A stretch of 64,000 nt of DNA from Sphingobacterium mizutaii (GCF_900187125.1 NZ_LT906468.1:4526001-4590000); one strand, 5' to 3'. Shown: positions 35,916 through 45,171, counted from the stretch's first letter. The notes: generated by a model not told the origin, from the sequence alone. Numbers and translations are program-made.

Positions 35916-36038
35916 CTATTTCTTTTTCTTGCTAAACACATTTGTTGTTGTTTCCTTTGAAGTCGAATCTTTTTCCTGTTGGTAAGAAGATTGTGTCTTC
36001 TCTTTCGTACTTTTTGCTTTTTTCTGATCTTTACTCAT
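35916..36038 (-). CDS. small Lys-rich hypothetical protein
   Basis: A 40-codon frame runs from ATG 36036-36038 to TAG 35916-35918. The peptide starts MSKDQKKAKSTKEKTQSSY and ends NVFSKKKK, highly basic, Gln/Ser/Thr-rich and probably unstructured, like small nucleic-acid-binding or stress peptides. It lies 51 bases upstream of the desaturase on the same strand. Coding status is plausible from composition but not proven. Confidence 0.45.
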   Translation of the reverse strand: MSKDQKKAKSTKEKTQSSYQQEKDSTSKETTTNVFSKKKK

Positions 36039-36344
36039 GATGGGTAAATTTTATACTGTTAATTTTCGCCTGCCAATCGTTTTCTACGATTGACCATTAG
36101 CTTGTTTGACCTATCCCGGAGGGAGTCAAGAAATTTGTTCTTTCGATTTAAAAATTGTGAATTGCTTTAAAAAGAAGGGGTTGTTACAGGACAATTTGAA
36201 ATAATTCAGGATAATAAATCATGCTATATTTCATGTCCGATCTGCTTATTGGTGTTAAATAAGTTGCAGACCCGTAAGTTAAAGGTAATGATTTTAATTG
36301 ACATTCAGTACATTATGTTTGCTGAATAATAAGTGACAGCTCAG
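36039..36344. other. non-coding gap
   Basis: The 306 bases between the glycosyltransferase stop and the small basic gene hold no gene I can support. The region is AT-rich and carries no clear terminator hairpin. Confidence 0.4.
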
Positions 36345-38543
36345 TTATGCATAAGGCTCCATGATAAGCCTTGCCATCAGGTAACTCAGGGTTGATTCTG
36401 CACCTTGGTTGATATTGACCGTCTCCTCTTCGAGTCCATCAAAGCAGCCTCCTGTAACAGGGTTGTAAACGATCTGTCCAAGATGGTTCCGGCCCAAGAA
36501 CCATTCGAATGCATAGTGCATCATTTCTCTATAGCGATATTCCCGACTGACTCTGTAGAACCGTTCCAATGCCATGATTGTATAGGCCACATCGATAGGT
36601 TGTTCGCCTCCCTTGCTATCTGTTCCTGGAATTCCACGCTGTGCCCAACCTTTATTGGATATGACATGGATTTCGCCACCTATCATAATCTTGCCAAGCA
36701 GAAAATCAAACGATCTGTACGCAACTTCTTTATAAATGTTATGCCCCGTAACTTGGTATGTCGCGAGCAATGATTCTGGAATAGCACTGTTGCCGTAAGT
36801 CAGGTAGGACTCATACCACTGCCAGTCTGTTGAGCTCTCATGATCGTACATGGCTACCAAGCGGTCTGCCAATGTCTTCAGCACATTAATATAGCGATTG
36901 TGCTTCAGAAAGCTCAATCCTTTGATCGTAAAGGCCATTGATCTAGTCGAGTGATAGGATAGGAAATGATCCGATGTCCGTTCCAACAATTCATTTGCGA
37001 GCGCAGACAATTCTTCAGGCAGTATATCGGACATCCCGATGACCTCGCCCAATGCCCATACTGCCCGCCCATTTGCATCCTCCAGGTTTTCTTGATTATT
37101 CTGAACCGTAAAAAGGCCTTTCTTGTCCACATAATTCAGAAACGTACCGTCATCTTGTATACAGTAGGCGATAAATTGCAGGTATTTCTGTATCAGGGCA
37201 AGATCGCTGTATGATTCGAATATCCTATAGTGGTGCAACATAGCGATTAAGGCACGGGCATTATCGTCCAGAGCATACCCACTTTGCATATCGGGCGTAC
37301 TGATATTGGCAAACTGAACAAACCCCATATCCGTTGTCATGCGCTGAATGTGATCCAAATTGATCGGTGGAAGAGCATATATTATCCTTCGCTGCTCGCC
37401 GACAAGATCTTCGAATAGATTGACATGTGCCAATGCGGCGTTCTGCCAGGATGTGGCCACCGTTTTTTGCAGATTGATATGGCGTATCCTCTCAAGTTTT
37501 GACGAATCCTCCAATATCTGGTTGACGGCATCCGACAGCTGACCAGGAGCTTCATAGTCGATCATGATCCCCATGTCTTCTTTCAATACTTCACGTACAT
37601 GGGGTATTGGCGTTGACACGATAGGACAGCCAGAGCTCAATGCATAGGAGAAAGTACCGCTGACGGCCTGAAGCGGATCTTTTGAAGTAAAAAGGTATAC
37701 ATCCGTAATCTGCAGGTACGACAGTAGATCTTCAGTTGATAAAAACTCATTGACAAATCGGACGTGATCGGCGATCTGGTATCGATCCACCAATTCTTTA
37801 AGCATATCCCTATAGTGTTCTCCTTCTTGTTGGATCAGGGCAGGATGTGTCATGCCAAGAATGAGGAACATGACATTTGGTGTCCGTGCAATGATCGCTG
37901 GGAGCGCCTCCAATGTAGTTTCAATGCTCTTTCCGGGGCCCAACAAACCGAATGTGCTCAACACTTTCCGATCTGCCAGATCATAGCGTCGACGGATCTC
38001 GATCCTATCAACTGCGGGTGCTATGTGGGTACCATGGGGTATCATGATAATCTTGTCCTCCGACACTTGATAATCCTTGGACAGAATACTTGCAGAATTC
38101 CTGGTCATGACCGAGACACGGGAGCAGGCTTCCGTTAGTGCCTTCACCTTTTCAGCCAACAATAAATCTGGTGAGGGCAATACGGTATGGAAAGTAAGAA
38201 CCAAGGGCTTTTCCAGATTGCTGATGAACGAGAGAAAATCCATTTCTTGATCTTTGAACAGGCCGAATTCGTGCTGGACACATACCATATCGATATCCGA
38301 AGATGTATTTATATATTCCTTAAGACGGTCAAATGAGCCGAGGTCTGAAACGTTTAGTTTAAGAGGTGTGTAAAATGGATAGATATGTTCAATTCCCTTC
38401 TCTATCGGTATGGGTATAAGGTTAAATGAAGGGAATTTATCCACAATTGCCGTCATAAGATCTGTCGTATAGGTAGCGATACCGCATGCGCGAGGGGGGA
38501 AAGTCGAAAGGAAAGCGATTCCTTTTACTGATATAAATGTCAT
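36345..38543 (-). CDS. GT4-type glycosyltransferase fused to an alpha/alpha-barrel-like domain
   Basis: I favour ATG 38543 (MTFISVKGIAFLSTFPPR); an ATG at 38582 would add 13 residues. The N-terminal half (to about 375) is a GT-B fold: TFPPRACGIATYTTDL, HGTHIAP, STFGLLGPGKSIETTLEAL and the donor-site Glu region SGTFSYALSSGCPIVSTPI. The C-terminal half (about 390-730) contains helical repeats such as GYALDDNARALIAMLHHY and NQGAESTLSYLMARLIMEP, like six-hairpin glycosidase-type barrels. The fusion suggests synthesis and trimming or binding of a polysaccharide or compatible solute. No signal peptide is seen, so it is cytoplasmic. Its sugar donor and acceptor are unknown. Confidence 0.8.
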   Translation of the reverse strand: MTFISVKGIAFLSTFPPRACGIATYTTDLMTAIVDKFPSFNLIPIPIEKGIEHIYPFYTPLKLNVSDLGSFDRLKEYINTSSDIDMVCVQHEFGLFKDQEMDFLSFISNLEKPLVLTFHTVLPSPDLLLAEKVKALTEACSRVSVMTRNSASILSKDYQVSEDKIIMIPHGTHIAPAVDRIEIRRRYDLADRKVLSTFGLLGPGKSIETTLEALPAIIARTPNVMFLILGMTHPALIQQEGEHYRDMLKELVDRYQIADHVRFVNEFLSTEDLLSYLQITDVYLFTSKDPLQAVSGTFSYALSSGCPIVSTPIPHVREVLKEDMGIMIDYEAPGQLSDAVNQILEDSSKLERIRHINLQKTVATSWQNAALAHVNLFEDLVGEQRRIIYALPPINLDHIQRMTTDMGFVQFANISTPDMQSGYALDDNARALIAMLHHYRIFESYSDLALIQKYLQFIAYCIQDDGTFLNYVDKKGLFTVQNNQENLEDANGRAVWALGEVIGMSDILPEELSALANELLERTSDHFLSYHSTRSMAFTIKGLSFLKHNRYINVLKTLADRLVAMYDHESSTDWQWYESYLTYGNSAIPESLLATYQVTGHNIYKEVAYRSFDFLLGKIMIGGEIHVISNKGWAQRGIPGTDSKGGEQPIDVAYTIMALERFYRVSREYRYREMMHYAFEWFLGRNHLGQIVYNPVTGGCFDGLEEETVNINQGAESTLSYLMARLIMEPYA

Positions 38544-39026
38544 AATCTTGAAGATTGAGCCTTGCATACTTTCGTCTCGCATTATTACAAGGTCTGCATG
38601 TAGGAAGGGGTACCAATATACGGAATAAAACAGACATTTTTAAAAAGATATTTAGTCTTCGTTTAAAACAAGTATTACTGTTCATTTTGAAAGTTTTGCT
38701 TCAATACTGTAGAGAGTTGGATATAAAAGGTCGAAAACTGAGGTCTTACACTGGAACAGATAACTTTCTAGAAATGATTCACCGAATTAATCACTAATTG
38801 TTGAAGGATCCTTTTAATTTTTGGTCCTCACCAGAAACAAAAAAGGCTGCATACTTTAAATTTGCAAACATTTTATGATTTAATCTTCGATCTTGAAGCT
38901 TTAGGGAATCAATGAACTCCATCGCTATATTAGCTAAGCACACTCATTACTATATAAAAGAGTCAAAGAGGTTTTTAAAAGTGGGACTCCCGACATTAAA
39001 GATAAAATGTTTGTGATCATTTTCCT
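38544..39026. other. non-coding or decayed gap
   Basis: These 483 bases between the glycosyltransferase and the receiver-domain remnant show no intact gene. Short frames exist on both strands, but none has recognisable motifs. The region is likely decayed sequence plus the glycosyltransferase promoter. Confidence 0.35.
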
Positions 39027-39260
39027 TCAAAATATACCTTCACTGATATTACTTATGGCATTAACCCGTGTTTTGGGTTGATTCTTTTTAATGGACAAGG
39101 TATCATCAATACCATTTATTCTAGGCATGTTGATATTCGCCAAAACAACATCGACCTTGTTGGTTTCCAGAAGTGTCAGGGCATCTGCCCTGGTAAAAGC
39201 TGCCTCTATAAGTGGGGAAGACCATTCACAGTACTTAAAAGTATGCCGGAAATTGAACAA
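39027..39260 (-). pseudogene. response-regulator receiver domain remnant
   Basis: A 77-codon frame includes TRADALTLLETNKVDVVLAN followed by INMPRINGID. This aligns with the middle of a receiver domain (pattern DVVLxDINMPxxNGI). The phosphoacceptor Asp is replaced by Asn, the N-terminal acidic pocket and C-terminal Lys block are absent, and no output domain follows. It is best read as a decayed fragment. Confidence 0.5.
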
Positions 39261-39538
39261 TGGCGATCTGGCTTTCCGATTATGGGAAGTCTTAACAATA
39301 TACGTTGCTGGCCCTCCATCGGCTGGATATCAATTTAGACTGAAAATGGAAGACAAGCAGGGAAATTTCCAGATGGCTTGGAGTAGGTATTTATAATGTA
39401 TATAATCGGGTAAATCCCTTCTTTGTATAGCCTTCGGATACTCCTGGCAAGTTGGAAGTCGCAGGAATGTTCCCTATGATCTCTTTTTTCAATATCGGAA
39501 TTGAACTTTAATACTATAACTGAACTATGATATTGATA
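39261..39538. other. gap with a possible coding scrap
   Basis: On the + strand, frame ending at 39396, the stretch GYQFRLKMEDKQGNFQ looks protein-like but has no start or upstream domain. I cannot assign it. The rest up to the integrase remnant is unannotated. Confidence 0.3.
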
Positions 39539-40323
39539 TTACAAAAGTTTTGCAGAAATATATGGATGGCCATAGGTGTCGAAATCCAGAATTCGGATAA
39601 ATTCTTCAAGATTATTATTTCTATTTTCAGTAAGTGGTGCTGAACCTACTTTGTATTTTTTGAATTGATAAAGCTTGATAAGGATAATACCCATATCTTC
39701 ATTATTATAATGGTTCAAAGCTTCATTGAATAGGGTTCGAAGATCACGCATGTATTTATATAGACTCGTATCTGAGACAAGCTTTGAAATCTTGGTATCA
39801 GGTTTACGTAATTGATTTATTCTTCTTATTATCCGCTATAATTTTAAATAGCGTTCAAATTGAATGAGCATGTTAAAATGAATTTAATTGATTGAAACGT
39901 TTTCCCGCTAAAAAAAATCAACAAGATGATTATGAACTACACGATGGTTGGCAGCGAAACCCTCCCGTTCATCATCTTTTTCCTGTTGAATATAATTATC
40001 ACAAAATTTTATGAAATCAATTTCTTCATATTTGTTTTTGAGATAATCACGTAAGGATTCGGCTGTAATAAAATCCAGGTTATCCTCTAGTTCGCTGATC
40101 GTTTAACAGTACTCCTTTAGCTTTTTGTCAACTATTTCAAGAACAAAAGGATCTTTAATATCAAATTCTTTTTTCCCTTACACTTTAATGAGGTGTTTTA
40201 GGAAAGGAAGTGAGGAGTGTCAATTAATTTTTTCTCTCCTTTTTGAAAGACCCTAATTTTTACATTGTAGGTTCCATCTGCTTTTTTGTTGTGTTCATAA
40301 TCCTTTGCGCTTACGGTTGTCAT
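39539..40323 (-). pseudogene. tyrosine integrase, N-terminal half only
   Basis: The region aligns base by base with the N-terminal part of the intact integrase at 57500-58804. The start ATGACAACCGTAAGC corresponds to MATVSAKVYEH in the intact gene. The segments NEALNHYNNEDMGIILIKLY and KYKVGSAPLTENRNNNLEE match almost exactly. Internal frameshifts and stops occur between 39752 and 40323. Homology ends near 39595, just before the first catalytic block, so the whole catalytic domain is missing. Its position beside the att copy at 40509 shows that it drove, or came with, island 2. Confidence 0.9.
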
Positions 40324-40350
40324 AATCTTTTCATTAGCGCGAAAACCTTT

Positions 40351-40370
40351 ATGACGTATTTGTGACGGTT
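40351..40370. repeat. arm-type motif beside integrase remnant
   Basis: ATGACGTATTTGTGACGG lies 28 bases upstream of the remnant integrase start. It is the counterpart of 58832-58851 at island 1 and of the motif in the distal-end modules. Confidence 0.6.
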
Positions 40371-40467
40371 TTACCTGAAGTTCAACAAAAAACTGTGCAA
40401 AAACACACCATTTTGAGGTTTTTCAAAATGGGTAGGGAGTAAGTTCCAAAACCGTCCAAAAGAACGC

Positions 40468-40505
40468 AAAAAAGCCGTTTCAAGCAAGTAAAAACGGCTT
40501 TTTTT
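40468..40505 (-). terminator. island-borne tRNA terminator, copy at island 2
   Basis: The stem is AAAAAAGCCGTTT / AAACGGCTTTTTT around CAAGCAAGTAA. It is nearly identical to the hairpin at 58948-58984 and lies directly 3' of the tRNA-Lys fragment. It would once have terminated tRNA-Lys transcription when island 2 was outermost. Confidence 0.75.
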
Positions 40506-40508
40506 GAC

Positions 40509-40556
40509 AGTGACCCCGCTGAGGCTCGAACTCAGGACCCACAGATTAAGAGTCTG
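40509..40556 (-). repeat. tRNA-Lys 3'-end fragment (att site between islands 2 and 1)
   Basis: Forty-eight bases are identical to 58989-59036 of the intact tRNA-Lys gene, then the sequences diverge (CAGGCCGG versus TTGCTCTA). This is the left boundary of island 1 and the former tRNA end of island 2. Confidence 0.9.
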
Positions 40557-40570
40557 CAGGCCGGCTCTCC

Positions 40571-40669
40571 TCAACAGGAGTAAAAATCTATGTTTCCTGC
40601 TTGCTTTAGCAATTTATGAACTTCTTTTTATTATTCAAAATTTACAGCTGTGACGTATTTGTGACGGTT
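40571..40669. repeat. island distal-end module, copy C
   Basis: It matches 31036-31139 closely (ATGAACTTCTTTTTATTATT and AAATTTACAGCTGTGACG shared) and ends with GTGACGTATTTGTGACGG from 40650. It lies 14 bases from the att copy. Confidence 0.75.
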
Positions 40670-41341
40670 GATTTAAAGGAAACAGTAAGTTATTTCAAAG
40701 GGTCCTCCAAGAAAGCTTTGAGACCTCTAATTTCCCATAATGAAGGATTACAGGTTGGATTTTTGATTAATGTTTTTAGGGAGTCTAATTGTCGATAAGT
40801 TCATTACATGCTAAAGTATTAATTCATAATATTAAATTTTATACTTGAATGAAAATTTACTAAACCATATATTTACGTTGGACCAACTGAAAAAACAGAA
40901 CAAGAAATATACAAAAAGAAGCAAAAAAATTTCCTAAAACTACTTTGAGTTTTTGGATAAACTTATCACAGATGGGGTTTAGGAAACTTTCCCACCAATT
41001 TATGGAAATCAACCAAATTGCAAGTTAATTACTTCATTTATACCTTTTTATCGATTAATTCTAATAAATTTCATTAATTCTTTTCAAATATTTATAAGAA
41101 ATTGTCATATGGAAACCACAATAACTTGATATTCAGACCTACCTAAGATTTTAACGTATACAACAAGATTAGGTTATTAAGCGGAATAATGCTAAATTTT
41201 AAAAACATTTGGCGAAATCAGAATTTACTAAAAAATAGAAAATGAGATCTATCCTAATAAGCTATAAATAAATGCAACTTGTTTAACTAAACGTTGCATT
41301 TGTTGCATTTGTTCAATAATATAAGAGATTTTAATAGATTA
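40670..41341. other. non-coding gap at the left end of island 1
   Basis: These 672 bases are very AT-rich and hold no gene I can support. A small tandem duplication of TTGCATTTG occurs at 41294-41311, about 30 bases beyond the dps stop codon. Confidence 0.4.
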
Positions 41342-41815
41342 CTACTTCAAATGTGCTCTTAACATCCACGCCATTTTTTCGTGGGTTTCAATAAATCCGG
41401 TGATGTAATCGCTGGTACCGGCATCGTTATATTTTTCCTGAACCGCATCAATACTACCCCTGATAAAATCGATTATAGTATCATGATCAGCCAAGAGTTC
41501 TGTTATAAAACCAGCACTGTCATTTTTTTGGTTAGAGACTTCGCTAAGATGCGTAAGTTCCAAAAATTCTTTTAATGTTCCGGGGGCATAATGACCTATC
41601 GTACGGATACGTTCAGCTACACCATCCATCAAGTCTGCCAATTGTTGATACTGACCTTCGAAGAAAATGTGCATAGAATGAAAGTCAGGTCCTTCAACAT
41701 TCCAGTGTGCATTTCTTGTTTTGGTGTACAATACAAATTCATCTGCCAATAATTTACAAAGAATTTCGGCTACTGCCTGTCTGTTTTCGCTTTTAATTCC
41801 AATTTGCGTTTTCAT
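41342..41815 (-). CDS. dps: Dps-family DNA-binding ferritin-like protein
   Basis: The product has 157 residues, the usual length. The ferroxidase-centre residues are visible in NAHWNVEGPDFHSMHIFFEG, with His, Asp and Glu in the normal spacing. Dps forms 12-mers that oxidise Fe(II) with peroxide and protect DNA in stress or stationary phase. The N-terminal tail is short, with one Lys, so DNA binding may be weak. It is 33 bases downstream of the SDR gene on the same strand. Confidence 0.95.
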   Translation of the reverse strand: MKTQIGIKSENRQAVAEILCKLLADEFVLYTKTRNAHWNVEGPDFHSMHIFFEGQYQQLADLMDGVAERIRTIGHYAPGTLKEFLELTHLSEVSNQKNDSAGFITELLADHDTIIDFIRGSIDAVQEKYNDAGTSDYITGFIETHEKMAWMLRAHLK

Positions 41816-41848
41816 TTCTTGATTTTTTTATTTATTAATAATACTTTT

Positions 41849-42628
41849 TTACATAGTCATCCCACCATCAACAGCTATGGCTTGCCCTGTGATATGGGGA
41901 GCAGAAGCGATGAATAAAACCGCATCAGCAATATCCCCTGCACTCTGATCCACACCTTGCGGTATCAGTGTTTTCTTGTTACGTTCCCATGACTGACTTT
42001 CGGTTTCTCCGGCTTGTTTCCAGCGGTCTGCGATACCACCTTCACCACGCCACATCCCTGTACCAATGATACCAGGGCAAATAGCATTTACGGTAATTCC
42101 CGTTTCGGCAACCTCTTTTGCAATACTATTGGTAAAACCAATCACCGCAAATTTAGAAGCTACATAGTGTGATAAATGTGCCATACCCATTTTGCCGGCT
42201 ATAGAGGCCGTATTGATAATGGCTCCGCTTTTTTGTGGTTTCATGACTTCTAACACCGCTTTAGTACATATAAAAACACCTTTTGCATTTACCGAAAGTA
42301 CTCTGTCCCATTCATGTTCATCTATTTCCTCGATACTTCCTATACCCACTACACCAGCGTTATTTACGGCTACGTCTAAACTTCCAAAGGTATTTATTGT
42401 TTCACTTACTGCACTTTTTACGGAAGCATAATCTGTTACGTCTACAGCCAAGGCCAAAGCTTTACCTCCAATTGATTTGATTTCTTTAGCCACTTTTTCT
42501 ACGAATTCTTTTTTTACATCTGCCAAAGCTACATGGGCACCTTTCTTAGCAAAAGTCAAAGCAATTGCTTTTCCAATTCCGCCACCTGCTCCGGTTACAA
42601 ATACTGTTTTATCTTTGAAATTGTCCAT
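41849..42628 (-). CDS. short-chain dehydrogenase/reductase
   Basis: This classical SDR of 259 residues has the cofactor motif TGAGGGIGKAIAL at 11-23, acidic Asp in ADVKK (favouring NAD), NNAGVVG, the catalytic Ser in NTASIAGKMG, and YVASK with the Tyr-Lys pair. It ends with the common TGQAIAVDGGMTM. Such enzymes oxidise alcohols or sugars; the substrate cannot be named. It lies between dps and an AEC permease in an apparent three-gene set. Confidence 0.9.
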   Translation of the reverse strand: MDNFKDKTVFVTGAGGGIGKAIALTFAKKGAHVALADVKKEFVEKVAKEIKSIGGKALALAVDVTDYASVKSAVSETINTFGSLDVAVNNAGVVGIGSIEEIDEHEWDRVLSVNAKGVFICTKAVLEVMKPQKSGAIINTASIAGKMGMAHLSHYVASKFAVIGFTNSIAKEVAETGITVNAICPGIIGTGMWRGEGGIADRWKQAGETESQSWERNKKTLIPQGVDQSAGDIADAVLFIASAPHITGQAIAVDGGMTM

Positions 42629-42751
42629 ATTTCATCTTTCTAAGGTTAGCTATCTGTTCTTTATATTACAAATTTACTTTATTATCAGCCAAGTCTATTT
42701 GTAGAACGATGACAAAATGATGTAGAAAAGATTTAATCATTCTAAAATCTG

Positions 42752-43666
42752 TCAGATAACCAATAACTGCATAATGCTGTTCCAGAATGCTGTAGTAATA
42801 AAACCAACTAAAATGCTAACTCCGATAATCAGGTTAATTAACCTCGCATTAAGCCTGAATTGTTCTGCAATAATACTGGAAGTAATAAGGGTGGGCATTG
42901 CTGCTTCAAATACGCTTATACGTGCAATATCTCCTTTAATTCCTAACAAAATTGAAGCAATTAAAACCAATGCCGGAGCAATCATTAATTTGTATAGCAT
43001 GGACATTGAAATCTGGGAGATTTCCTGTTTCCATCCCTTAAATTTCAATTGTAACCCTACGGAAAAAAGAGCTAATGGTCCTACCGTAGCTGCCAATTTA
43101 TCAAAGAAAGGTTCAGCTATGCTCAAATCTGTCACCTTAGATAAGATAAGTGCACCCATACAACCTATAAAGGGCGGAAAAGTCAGCAATCTTTTAACCA
43201 AAACTGATGCTTTTATTCCTTCTTTATCTGAACGGTTTCCTTTAATTGCTGAAATTATACCTACAGTGGATAAAAGTACAAACATCACTTGGTCGCAAAT
43301 GATGGCTATGCTTAAATCTTGTTCGCCATAATATGCCATAATCAATGGAAACCCTATAAAAGACGTATTGCTGTAACCTCCAGCAAGCTCAAGTGTACTT
43401 CGGGAGCGTTGACCATACCCTTTGTACCGGGAATAAAATTCCATAAAAATCCAGCATCCAGCCCAAACCAATATAGGAGAAAGAGCAGGAAATAACATTT
43501 GGCTGCTCCATTCAATCTTAGGAATATATTTAAAAGAAACAGCAGGGAGTGCCAGATATAAAATCCATGTGTTGATTCCCTTATGTGCATCTTGCGGAAT
43601 TAATTTTGCTTTTCGAAATATCATTCCGGCAATTATGCAGAATGCTATCATCACAAAATTGACCAT
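42752..43666 (-). CDS. AEC-family (auxin efflux carrier-type) permease
   Basis: The protein of 304 residues has about ten transmembrane helices in two repeats. Typical blocks are NTWILYLALPAVSFKYI and the C-terminal AAMPTLITSSIIAEQF with the family Pro kink. AEC proteins export organic acids or related anions. The gene is transcribed away from the FUSC/AraC pair, with a 116-base shared promoter region. Confidence 0.85.
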   Translation of the reverse strand: MVNFVMIAFCIIAGMIFRKAKLIPQDAHKGINTWILYLALPAVSFKYIPKIEWSSQMLFPALSPILVWAGCWIFMEFYSRYKGYGQRSRSTLELAGGYSNTSFIGFPLIMAYYGEQDLSIAIICDQVMFVLLSTVGIISAIKGNRSDKEGIKASVLVKRLLTFPPFIGCMGALILSKVTDLSIAEPFFDKLAATVGPLALFSVGLQLKFKGWKQEISQISMSMLYKLMIAPALVLIASILLGIKGDIARISVFEAAMPTLITSSIIAEQFRLNARLINLIIGVSILVGFITTAFWNSIMQLLVI

Positions 43667-43744
43667 AATTTCAATAATATTTTAACTATGCAAAATTAGC
43701 AGATTGGAATACCGCCATGTATGTATAAAATAAATAAAGGTTTG

Positions 43745-43752
43745 TATATTTG
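43745..43752 (+). promoter_or_regulatory. candidate -7 box for the FUSC-like/araC genes
   Basis: TATATTTG fits the TAnnTTTG consensus exactly and lies 30 bases before the GTG start at 43783, in the divergent promoter region. No strong -33 element is seen, which would suit dependence on the AraC activator encoded downstream. Confidence 0.35.
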
Positions 43753-43782
43753 TGTTATATTAACCTATCTGAAAAATAATTT

Positions 43783-44307
43783 GTGAAATTTGAAATTTTT
43801 AAAGACCCCCCAGATGCCGGTATTGTTGTAAAAGCTTCTTTACTTACGCTTGTTATCCTAATTTCTTATTTTTTAGGTCTTGGGATTAATAAGTTACTAC
43901 AACTTTCTGATGATTATTTAAGTGGTATATGGTGTGCCGTATCCGCTATTGTGGTCTTTGATGACCTCCCAAAAAATGCTAAAAGTCTGATGAAAGACCG
44001 ACTTTTGGGCACATTTGTAGGAGTTTTGCTGACAACAATAATAGTTTACTTTACTACAAATCTTTTTTTGTCAATTGGCATTGCATTGTTCTGTACCTGT
44101 ATTTTTATTTCTGTTTTTAAATGGACAGGAGCGTTAAAAATTGGATGTATTACTGTTATTATTGTTGGATTGAGCACCCATGACAAAGCTTTTGAAATTG
44201 TCTGGCGGTCAGGATTAATGCGTTTTCTTGAATCTGTTGCCGGATGTACTCTCTCTCTTGTCGCTACTATCGTCATAGAGCAAATAAAAATAAAAACGAA
44301 CAAGTAA
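43783..44307 (+). CDS. small FUSC/aromatic-acid-exporter-like membrane protein
   Basis: A GTG start gives 174 residues with about five hydrophobic segments (SLLTLVILISYFLGLGI, GIWCAVSAIVVFDD, LLGTFVGVLLTTIIVYF, ALFCTCIFISVF, then a final helix). RLLGTFVGV is the FUSC/ArAE-type motif of proteins that expel aromatic acids. The cytoplasmic half of full-length family members is missing, so this is a short form. It precedes an AraC regulator by 18 bases. Confidence 0.7.
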   Translation: MKFEIFKDPPDAGIVVKASLLTLVILISYFLGLGINKLLQLSDDYLSGIWCAVSAIVVFDDLPKNAKSLMKDRLLGTFVGVLLTTIIVYFTTNLFLSIGIALFCTCIFISVFKWTGALKIGCITVIIVGLSTHDKAFEIVWRSGLMRFLESVAGCTLSLVATIVIEQIKIKTNK

Positions 44308-44325
44308 TTTTTGAGAGAGCAAAGC

Positions 44326-45171
44326 ATGACTAAACTAAAACAGTTTTTCCCGTTAGAAATATTAGATTTTGAAGAAGCTTCGTTTCACCTTACGATTCAC
44401 GGTCAAAATTATTTTGAGCTGGTGTATATTTATGATGGAATGGGGATTCATCAGATTAATCAAAATCATCTTTCATATTGTTCAGGAGACTTATTTGTGA
44501 TTTCTCCGGAGGATGAGCATAATTTTAAAATGGATACAAAAACCAAGGTCATCTGCATTAAATTTACAGATGACTATTTTAGCAGTAAAGAGCACTGGAA
44601 ATTTCAAGATTATATGAATAACAATCCTGAAAGCATTATGAACAACAAAATCTTGAAGGAAGTTAAATTAGAATTTAGCCCGGAAATTCATCAAATACTA
44701 CGAAATACAATTGATAATATACTTCTTTACAACAACTCGCATAATGTTGTTACATCACCTGTCGTTTTTCATCAGGTGCTTTCTGTTTTCGGCATTATAA
44801 AGGAAGCTATGCAGGATATGTCGCTTAACGGAAATGACCATTTTCCAGCAAGGGAACAATTGATTTCATATATCCATCAGCACATTTACATTCCTGACAA
44901 AGTAAAAATAAAGAATATTGCTTCACATTTCAACATTGCCACTACGTATTTCAGTGCCTATTTCAAACGTAATTTTGATATAAATTACCGAGAATACCTT
45001 AATCATTACCGTTTGATGCTTATTAATAAAAGACTGAAATCTGGACAATTTAACATGAGCCAAATTGCTGAAGAATTTGGATTTAATGATGAAAGCCATT
45101 TTTCTCATTTTTATAAGAACAACACAGGTCACAGTCCATCTCTTTATGATCTTTCTAAAAAAAAGAAATGA
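44326..45171 (+). CDS. AraC-family transcriptional regulator
   Basis: I use ATG 44326 (MTKLKQFFPLEILDFEEA); the upstream TTG is less likely. The N-terminal half is a cupin-like sensor (YDGMGIHQINQNHLSYCSGDL with His residues). The C-terminal 100 residues form two helix-turn-helices, IKNIASHFNIATTYFSAYFK and MSQIAEEFGFNDESHFSHFY, a canonical AraC signature. It probably controls the divergent SDR/AEC/dps and FUSC genes in response to a small ligand. Confidence 0.9.
   Translation: MTKLKQFFPLEILDFEEASFHLTIHGQNYFELVYIYDGMGIHQINQNHLSYCSGDLFVISPEDEHNFKMDTKTKVICIKFTDDYFSSKEHWKFQDYMNNNPESIMNNKILKEVKLEFSPEIHQILRNTIDNILLYNNSHNVVTSPVVFHQVLSVFGIIKEAMQDMSLNGNDHFPAREQLISYIHQHIYIPDKVKIKNIASHFNIATTYFSAYFKRNFDINYREYLNHYRLMLINKRLKSGQFNMSQIAEEFGFNDESHFSHFYKNNTGHSPSLYDLSKKKK

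Larger units (their letters stand above)
31005..40552. mobile_element. genomic island 2 (decayed)
   Basis: It is bounded by the degraded att core at 31005 and the perfect tRNA-Lys 3'-end copy at 40509-40556. Its right end repeats the layout of island 1: integrase (here cut in half), arm-site motif, terminator hairpin, tRNA fragment. Cargo is a frameshifted FtsX-type permease, a broken flavodoxin-like oxidoreductase, an acyl-lipid desaturase, a small Lys-rich protein and a large glycosyltransferase. The number of pseudogenes shows it is not mobile by itself. Confidence 0.7.

Noticed and set aside
39091..39396. 101-codon + strand frame opposite the receiver remnant
   Set aside because: Most of it is the shadow of the receiver remnant. 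Only the last 25 residues look protein-like and cannot be assigned.
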